NCBI GenBank assembly: GCA_020631735.1
Contig: CM036170.1
Coordinates: 68,525,737-68,589,736, forward strand
Length of the DNA stretch: 64,000 nt
Direction of reading: 5' to 3'
Source of the DNA: Saccharum officinarum
Lineage: Eukaryota; Streptophyta; Magnoliopsida; Poales; Poaceae
Part shown: positions 57,558 through 64,000 of the stretch, piece by piece
Layout: every line of letters starts with the position of its first letter
Numbering within the stretch: the stretch's first letter is position 1
Program-made: the position numbers and the translations under genes
Notes under the pieces: model-generated
Database searches by the model: none
The model's input: only the letters and a program-made list of their open reading frames with translations
Told to the model about the DNA's origin: nothing

Positions 57558-60500
57558 TGTAACACCTCGGGTGTTAAGCATGCATTAATCATTGCAAATC
57601 ATGCGTATGGGCATCATCTTACATTCATGATTACATGAAATATAAAGGAAACATTGGTTTGAAACATATGAAACATGACTTCGAAACATAAATGTTGCAA
57701 ATTACTTGTTCAAATAAAACTATGCCATAATTGTGCTTGATTAGGTCAATAAACAAGTTTGTTTGGTAATGCAAATAATTTAGAAATGTTTAGAATGAAA
57801 TTTGGGGCAAGTTTTGTATTCAAAAGTTTCTCAAAATTTGCTTTTAAAAATAAGTTAGAAAAATGAGTTTTTCAATAAAAATGAACTTTGAATCTCTAAT
57901 TCAAAATCTAGTTGGAATTTGAAAATGCACCTTTGAGCAAAGTTGTAGAGAATAAAATTCTAAACAACTTTTATATTTGGGTCAAGATTCAAAAATGCTT
58001 TTTACTTGTTCAAATTTGAATTTGGGACTCTTTAGTTAAATTTGAAAATTTAAAAATAAAAAGGAAAAATCGGCTTATACCTTTGTGGGCCTGCGCCTCC
58101 CATTCGGCCCACTAGCCGAAGCCAGCCCGACCTAGCTCGGCCTCACCCGCTCCACCGCGCCTGCTCCCACGCGCCAGCGCCTACCGCGGCAGGCGCTCGA
58201 CGCCACGTGGATGGCATGCGCCGGCGACGGCAACACCTGGCCGTCTGGTGGCCCCCGCGCCCCACGCGCTCGCCTACTCCCTTCGCGCCGCGTCCGCCTC
58301 CTCTGCTGACTCCTTATTCCCTGCCTTCGCTCCACCGCAGTAGCAGTGCAAGTCGAGCGACTTTCCTCTGCCACCGCCCGTGCAGCTCCTCGCCGGAGTT
58401 GTCCGTTCCGGCCACCTCAGATCACTGCCATCGTCTCCATCTTCCTCCGAGCATCGCCTCTCTCTCCCGCAGCCCGCGCTTGCCTCAGCTTCCCGTGACA
58501 AGCCTCTCCTCCGCGGGAATCGCTCGCCGGAACCCCAGCCGAGCTCACCGGAGAACTCCGCTCCGTGGACTCCTACCCTCCACTCCCCCTTTTCCCTTCT
58601 CCGTGCGCGCATCTCGTTCGTCTTGCTTCCCCGATGCTCGTGCGCCTCTCCCCGTGCCGTCTCTTGGCTGGAGATGGCCGGCCACCGTTCCGCCATTGGC
58701 AATGGCGAGCTCGCTCACTTGCCTCCTTGGTCGCTTTGGGGGGTCCGCTAGGTTTGCCTTGCAGAGTAGAGTGCGATGGTGAGGACCTCATTGCCGGTGA
58801 CATCGCCGTAGGCAAGATCCCCGCCGGTCAAGCCCTCCCCTGGGGCGTGCGTCCGACGGGTGGGGTCCTCGTTGACCTCAGGCCCGCCTGTCTATCTCTC
58901 TGTGCTCGCGTGGGTGCACTGCACCAGGTGTATCCAGTGTTTTCAGCGACTGGTTTTTAAAAGGATTTGAAAAATGAATTTCCAGAAAATGTGTAAATTA
59001 TTCCAAAAATCATATCTTGAGATTTATGGCTCCAAAATTTATGAAACAAATTTTGTTGTGATCCTCATGACTAGATCTACAGTATAAAAATGTTGTATGT
59101 CAAATTTGTGATACTTTTATATAGGGCTTTATTTAATTCTTGTAATTACTGTTTTCTTAGAAAATGCATAGTAAATCACATGCTGCTCAGAAAATATGGT
59201 TCTAGTTTTGTTAATCTTATTTTGTGATGTGCTTTGCAAGAAAAATATATGTCATACATGTTCTATAGAAAAATATTGATGTCTAGTTCAAGTGCCTTTA
59301 TTGGTTGATTTTTGTTATTTTTGCTAGAGAGAAAAATTAGTATAAAACATACATATGATAATTTTCGTATAGTGTTTGTTTACTGTGTAGATCATGGAAA
59401 AAATACTAAATCTGTTGTTTGATACTTTTCATGGTATAAAGTATTTTTCATGCTCATTTATACCCCCTAGCTTGTCATTTTTGTGTAGACAGTTTTACTT
59501 GTCCAATTACCATGAAAATTTTATGGTAGGCTAATTATGATATGGATATGCTACTATAATTTTTATACATTTTTATATGCAATAGAAATATAGGTTGTTG
59601 TTGTAACCCTAGTTTAAATTGAATTAAAATAAGATCCTTTATGCATGATTCGTTTAATAAGTGTAGCTTTGGTGTATCTTTGAAGCATCAATCATTTGCT
59701 ACTGTCTTTTGGCATGTCGGTGTAGTTATATTGAGACAGTGTAGTAGCACTTGTGTTAAGGTTATATAGTAGTTATTGGAAAAATAGCAGGGATTAGTAA
59801 TGGAAGATAATGCAGTAGATGACTTGTATTCGTAGTCACTGTCCTTGGATGATGTTGACTACCTTGTAGAAAGGTTTTATCTCTATTCTATCCAATAAAG
59901 TCTCAAGGTGTTCATCTGCATATCATGCCATCATTATCATCACATGCCATCGCATCCGATGCACCGTTTACATATTTACCTATACAATTGCATCATACAG
60001 GATCGCACGAGGAAGTGCCAGTAGCAGCGCAAGAGGAGCAGGCCGAGACCGACCCACAGAAAATCTAGGCACAGGAGGTGCCAGAGGAAAAGAAGCAAGG
60101 AGAGGACCTGCCCGAGTGCATGGATCATCAACCTAGTTCTTTCGAGCGAGGCAAGCCTCAGAGCATTCTAAGTCTTCTACTTTATAAAAGCAATTCTTTA
60201 TATATATGAGTTTATATATTGTTGCATTAAGTTATAGGAGTTGAGTGAAACCGTCGATGCATTTATTACTATCCTTGCCTACCTTACGATATTCTTACCT
60301 TGATAGGTTTAGGATCAAATACTGCTTAGCCTTGCTTAGAACGATAGCGATCGGTGATTTCTGGTCATCTACAATTATAGATGGTTACTGGAATACTTTA
60401 GCTATGAAATGGATGATATCCCGGAAATAACCATGTATTGATGGATAATTGAAGACCGGATGGAAAAGTTGGAGGCAACCAGACAGGGTTCTGGGGTGCT

Positions 60501-61656
60501 ATTATTTTTCCGTGTGTGTCAGTTAAGGACCGGTCGTTGCTCGTCCCTCTTGTCATGTTGAACGCATGCCTCATATTTAGCTGACCGAATAAAGTACCTT
60601 TCGACCGTGAAGTTAGTGGCATTATTCGGGCCAGGATCTACATGGGTGCGCATACTAGTGCTGAAGGGGTATGACGGGGACGCTAAGAGTGAGCCCAAGG
60701 TGCGTCCTGACTGTCGGGCGGTCCCTGGGTACTGCGGCTATAGTTTGTCTCGCGACGTTTCCCGAATAGTGTCATTGGTGATCTGTAGCTCACTTTAGCG
60801 GGTGAGTATGGTTTATGTGAGGAATAAATCACCAGCTGGTTAGGAATCGATTCGAATCACCATCGCTCTTAGATAGTGAGCACTTGACTCGAGTTGCGAC
60901 ATCGTAGTAATGATGATGGAACACTGATGGTTATATGGATGATGTTGGAAATGCTAAATCCAAGTGGTAACTGGATGTTATTGGTTAATCAAGTTATTGC
61001 TATAGTGTAGGTGCTTACCTAGCTTGATAGGTTATAATAAATATGATACAAAGTACTTAAAAAGGTTTATTCATGATAGTTTATTGCTCTTTCGCAAATG
61101 AGTCAGCTAGTCCACTAAAAGAAAGTCTTGCATACTCCTTGGTGTCACTTTGTTTTGGTTTAAGACGGGTAAGTCTAGCTGAGTACCTTCTCGTACTCAG
61201 GGCGTTGTTTCCATTGTTGTTACAGATGGTCAGATGTACTATAGTTATTGCATCAACTGCTTGTACCCTGCGAAGGGCGACAACTAGGACCAATGGCAAT
61301 GGTCGCTCCGTATATCTTATCTGATGCTTTTGTTGGAAATGACTATCTCCTGGCAGTGTATCTGAACTAAAAGTGTATGTGGCTTTAAAACTATTTGCTT
61401 TCGCTATTGCCTTATGAACTTAGTTTGTAATAACTTTATGTTCTAAACTTCGATGTATTCAACTGATGTTGCGAATTTTATGTAATATGTGACTGTGGCT
61501 GCTAAACTTGTATGATCTTGGTTTGTATGTAGGTTGGTTTGAAATCCTTCGTGGTTTCACGGACTACCGAGTTATACGGGCTTAAGTTTGCTAAATTATC
61601 TGCTTCAGCGGGTGATTTTTTTACTTAATTTCGTATAATTGGTCAGTTCTGTTACA
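57558..61656 (+). repeat. Chromovirus 3' LTR
   Basis: Starts TGTAACACCTCGGGTG and ends TTCTGTTACA, 4099 bp. It matches 44951-49015 throughout, with many scattered substitutions and small indels, so this insertion is older than Copia-C. Confidence 0.93.
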
Positions 61657-62571
61657 TCCCCTCCTCTCATGGCGGGCCCGAGCCCGGCCATGGAGGCAGC
61701 CCGGTGGGGCACCCCGCTCGTCCCCGGCGAGCTTCGACCCAAAGAACCGTTGTTGTGAGCCGGGAAACGATGGAGCCACCCCCACCGGCCATCCCGACGC
61801 CGCTCAGAGGCGGGGAACTGCCTCCCCCTCATTCGAGGAAGAGGCAAACCCGACACCGAGTGCGTTCCCGGGTGGAAGGACGGTCCGACATTGGCGGTTA
61901 GCTATCATGTCGGCGTAGGAGCACCCTCTGGGCAGTGGAGGAGGCAGTGGAAGTGCGATGTCGACGTCGTAGGCGAAGCCCGGTGGCCAAACCTTTGTGC
62001 TGGCGTTGCTGGTGGAGAGCGGAGGGGCTCCACAGTGTGCAGCCATGGAGCCAGCGCCTTCGTTCCATGGCATGGCGAGCGCGGTCGACGGCATCGGAGG
62101 CAGGAGCGGTAGCAGCATCATCGACGACATCTCTGGTGGCGCCCTCGTGCGCCTGACGAACATGGTCAGGCCATGCGTCAGGCTGACGCCGGGGGTGAAC
62201 TGCAGCGAGGACGGACGCGGCGACGAGCGGAGCTCCGGGCGCGGCGAAGATGGATGACGGCCACCACTCCCTCCAGTGCGCACGCCATGGAAGCGGCGAG
62301 TAGGGATGCAGTGGTCGGTGATGTCACGAAGGACACGGCGGGCAACGCCCTGGAGCATGTAGCGGCGAAGGCCACCGGCGTGGTGGCCACGGTGGATGGC
62401 GGACTCCACTGCATTGGTGATGGAGTCGACCATGACATTCATGGAAGGAACGGGATGGGCCATCTTCTACCTTCGCAAACGGCGACTCCGGGAAGGTTTC
62501 CGACGAACTCCCTCTCCGGTGTTCCCCTACCCCAATTCGCTCAGTTGGTTAGAACAGAGTGCGTGATAACG
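61657..62571 (-). other. Copia-A GC-rich leader with an open frame
   Basis: In element orientation this follows the 5' LTR and the tRNA-like region. An open frame starts at an ATG at 62463 and runs 219 codons to 61804. It is rich in Arg, Pro, Ser and His and has no domain I recognise. The GC content is much higher than in the Copia-A gag and pol. It may be leader sequence specific to the family or a captured piece of host gene. Not called as a gene. Confidence 0.5.
62539..62571 (+). other. tRNA-like primer region of Copia-A
   Basis: The plus strand reads gctcagttggttaga, the classic D-arm of plant tRNAs, then acagagtgcgtgataacg, which resembles an anticodon arm of tRNA-Ile (plant genes have ...gtgctaataacg). 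It directly abuts the LTR end at 62572, where a primer-binding site must be. The acceptor, T-arm and 3' half are absent, so it is not a tRNA gene. It fits priming by an internal part of a tRNA rather than its 3' end. Identity is from recalled tRNA sequence. Confidence 0.6.
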
Positions 62572-62769
62572 TATTGCAAGTGAAAAGGTGAAAATGACAG
62601 ATAGATCTCCCATTGAACAATGTCGGACATATATATACAAGCCCAAGGGGCGGTTGTCCGTTGGTGAAAGGGTGTCTATACGGAAACTACGGTGTTCCTA
62701 CGGGAACCGTCATTAGCAGTTGCTAATGACAGGATTAACTAATTGATCACTAATTATCTAATCTTAACA
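62572..62769 (-). repeat. Copia-A 5' LTR
   Basis: Read on the minus strand it starts TGTTAAGATTAG and ends CACTTGCAATA, 198 bp, with CTCCC (plus strand) just outside at 62770-62774. It contains a tatatatat stretch near 62630, a possible TATA region. Confidence 0.82.
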
Positions 62770-62774
62770 CTCCC

Positions 62775-63802
62775 GTCACTTAATTCCGTGGTCCTCTCGT
62801 GTAGAAAAGTCCACCAAGTACGTATTTACGTACTTCAATGCTACTATTACTACAAGCTTGGTGGAACTTTGTGTGTGCTCTCTGGAAAGTGACTGTTTTG
62901 TCCCTATACCGTCCCAGCTTACTATTTTGTGTCTTTGTCCCGCTAAAATACCAATGGACTTCGTACTTGCTGCAGCATACACATAAATGGCAAACTAGGG
63001 TGGTGTGAAAGCACACACGAAGTACGTACGTGTCGATGTGTGTCGTTTGTTTTTGTTTGTTTGTTTGTTTTGTTATTCATTAACACATTATCCTTTCTAT
63101 GTATAGTACATCGCATCTCTTTGCACTCCGAATGTTTGAAAATGACGAATTGCCCAGTTAGGCCCTGCTTGGAAGTATTGTAATTATTTTCACATGTAAT
63201 TGGGATACACTTGTATTATCGTGAGCAGAAGAAAACATCTGTAATATAAGGTACGATTTTTCCACTAGAAGATACTGTTTGTTGACTTGGCGTATTTCCT
63301 GCCAATGCATCACAATAAGCACGAGGATTGCACGGGCGATGAAATATGTAAACAAAGTATTGAATTGAAGGCCAAAACTTAAAATAATTTCATATCAAAG
63401 TTGAATTTGAAGCCCAAAAAACGTATCAAAACATCAAATTTAGAGCACATAGTCCTTTGAGTACTATCTAGACTGTACCACTCTGCCATGGAGCACAAAG
63501 CAGAAAGAGCTCGTGGTGCGAGGTTTTTGGCAAGTGCCTTGTTTATCGACATCTCTTATTGTATTTGGAGGAGGGTGCGGATGACAAAAATTGGACATTT
63601 GCCATGTCTAAGAGTGGGATTTCCAAAATTGTCATTGATACAACATCAGGCACCCGAAAAGATTATCCTTGCCCCTAGGAAAAAAAAATAACAAACCTAC
63701 ATGGACGGATCATTGCTAGTCGAAATGCCAGTTCCAAAGGCTAAATCGTCTTGCGCCACACTTCGAAGTCTCGTGTGAGCACCGTCATTAGACAACGCCG
63801 GC
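62775..63802. other. Right-edge intergenic DNA
   Basis: This is the host sequence on the far side of the retrotransposon nest, continuous with 21845 before the insertions. Short open frames (for example 63488-63691) have no recognisable domain. A (TTTG)n tract lies at about 63045-63073. No gene called. Confidence 0.45.
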
Positions 63803-64000
63803 CAGTGGCGGATCTACAAAAAAATATTTAGGAGGGGTTGGGCCAAAGAGAGCTAGACCAACTTCACTCAATTATATCTCATACAAAGCTAAGATATAGC
63901 AATTTTAAATCTTTTACATGATAACTATGATAAACAATCAAAAGTGCATCATAAAACGCATAAGAATTTAGAACTAACCAACAAAAGATCGATAGATGAT
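63803..64000 (+). mobile_element. Left end of a hAT-like element, cut by the window edge
   Basis: CAGTGGCGGATCTACAAAAA at 63803 matches the terminal sequence of the hAT elements at 8983 and 18098. The other end and the target duplication would lie outside the window. Confidence 0.55.

Larger units (their letters stand above)
44951..61656 (+). mobile_element. Tekay-like Gypsy chromovirus with an extra ORF before gag
   Basis: LTRs lie at 44951-49015 and 57558-61656. The flanks are TCTCC (44946-44950) and TCCCC (61657-61661), a 5-bp duplication with one mismatch. The order is LTR, primer site, leader, extra ORF with a histone-H3-like start, gag, protease, reverse transcriptase, RNase H, integrase, chromodomain remnant, polypurine tract, LTR. 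The 4-kb LTRs, integrase before the 3' LTR and the chromodomain fit the Tekay/Del group. Every coding part is broken, and a foreign solo LTR lies in gag. Confidence 0.92.
21851..62769 (-). mobile_element. Copia-A: old Copia retrotransposon, host of the nest
   Basis: The right end (5' in element orientation) is a 198-bp LTR at 62572-62769. The left end is the last 17 bp of the same LTR, tattgcaagtgaaaagg, at 21851-21867. CTCCC flanks both outer ends (21846-21850 and 62770-62774), which shows that one insertion spans 40.9 kb. Its own DNA is 21851-27052, 28142-28500, 44098-44950 and 61657-62769. The rest is three later insertions with their own duplications, and two of these contain further insertions. 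In element order it has LTR, tRNA-like primer region, long GC-rich leader, gag, integrase, reverse transcriptase and RNase H, all broken. Confidence 0.88.

Noticed and set aside
61804..62463. A host gene for a 219-residue protein on the minus strand
   Set aside because: It lies within the CTCCC-flanked Copia-A element directly behind the primer region; kept as leader sequence and not as a gene.
62539..62580. A tRNA gene on the plus strand
   Set aside because: Only D-arm and anticodon-arm-like sequence is present; no T-arm, acceptor stem or 3' half follows, and the position next to an LTR explains it better as a primer region.
63488..63691. A small gene for a 67-residue protein
   Set aside because: No domain, no splice structure and no neighbouring signals; length is within chance expectation.

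Overview
The window is nuclear DNA from a grass. The GC-rich third-position coding style, the dense Tourist-like MITEs with the (G)GCC(T/C)TGTTTAG type of ends, large nested LTR retrotransposons and a close orthologue of rice RSS3 all point to a grass, most likely a panicoid/andropogonoid species such as sorghum, sugarcane or Miscanthus; the species is an inference. Only two host genes are convincing: an intronless ERF transcription factor with a C-terminal EAR motif (7027-7524, +) and a seven-exon RICE SALT SENSITIVE 3-like gene (20945 down to 16446, -).

Region 1-8.9 kb is gene-poor and full of small DNA elements: MITEs with 3-bp target duplications, a fold-back element with a near-perfect 9-bp duplication (3146-5329) that was later hit by a Gypsy LTR, now solo (4140-5217), and the ERF gene. 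From 8983 to 13259 lies a hAT element whose outer ends are flanked by an exact 8-bp duplication (TTTGTTGC). It holds a broken transposase, a second internal copy of its own right end, 1.27 kb of unrelated DNA and a junction patched with templated filler. From 13.3 to 16.4 kb there are intergenic MITEs. The RSS3-like gene follows; its introns carry a non-autonomous hAT element and a perfect 92-bp palindrome, the latter inside an intron with a GC donor.

From 21851 to 62769 the window is one nest of LTR retrotransposons, resolved here by matching target-site duplications (TSDs). The host is an old Copia element on the minus strand (Copia-A, TSD CTCCC) whose primer-binding region looks like half of a tRNA. 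Its leader was hit three times: by a Gypsy element now left as a solo LTR (27053-28141, TSD ATGGT), by a second minus-strand Copia of SIRE/Maximus type (Copia-B, 28501-44097, TSD CCTGT), and by a large Tekay-like chromovirus (44951-61656, TSD TCTCC/TCCCC). Copia-B was in turn split in its protease by a younger plus-strand SIRE/Maximus-type element (Copia-C, 29443-40033, TSD ATATG). The chromovirus gag was split by a solo LTR of the Copia-C family (51494-53373, TSD ATGGA).

The most unusual content is in the chromovirus. Between its primer-binding site and gag it has an extra reading frame (now broken) whose first residues after Met are ARTKQTARKS, exactly the first ten residues of histone H3 including K4 and K9. 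The same element carries a (broken) chromodomain, the class of module that reads methylated H3. Other notable structures are dense CCGGACGCGTCCGG palindrome arrays just upstream of the TATA box in the LTRs of two Copia families, the tRNA-like primer region of Copia-A, and the composite structure of the hAT element. All transposon coding regions seen here are interrupted. The right edge (62775-64000) is intergenic and ends inside the left end of another hAT-like element.
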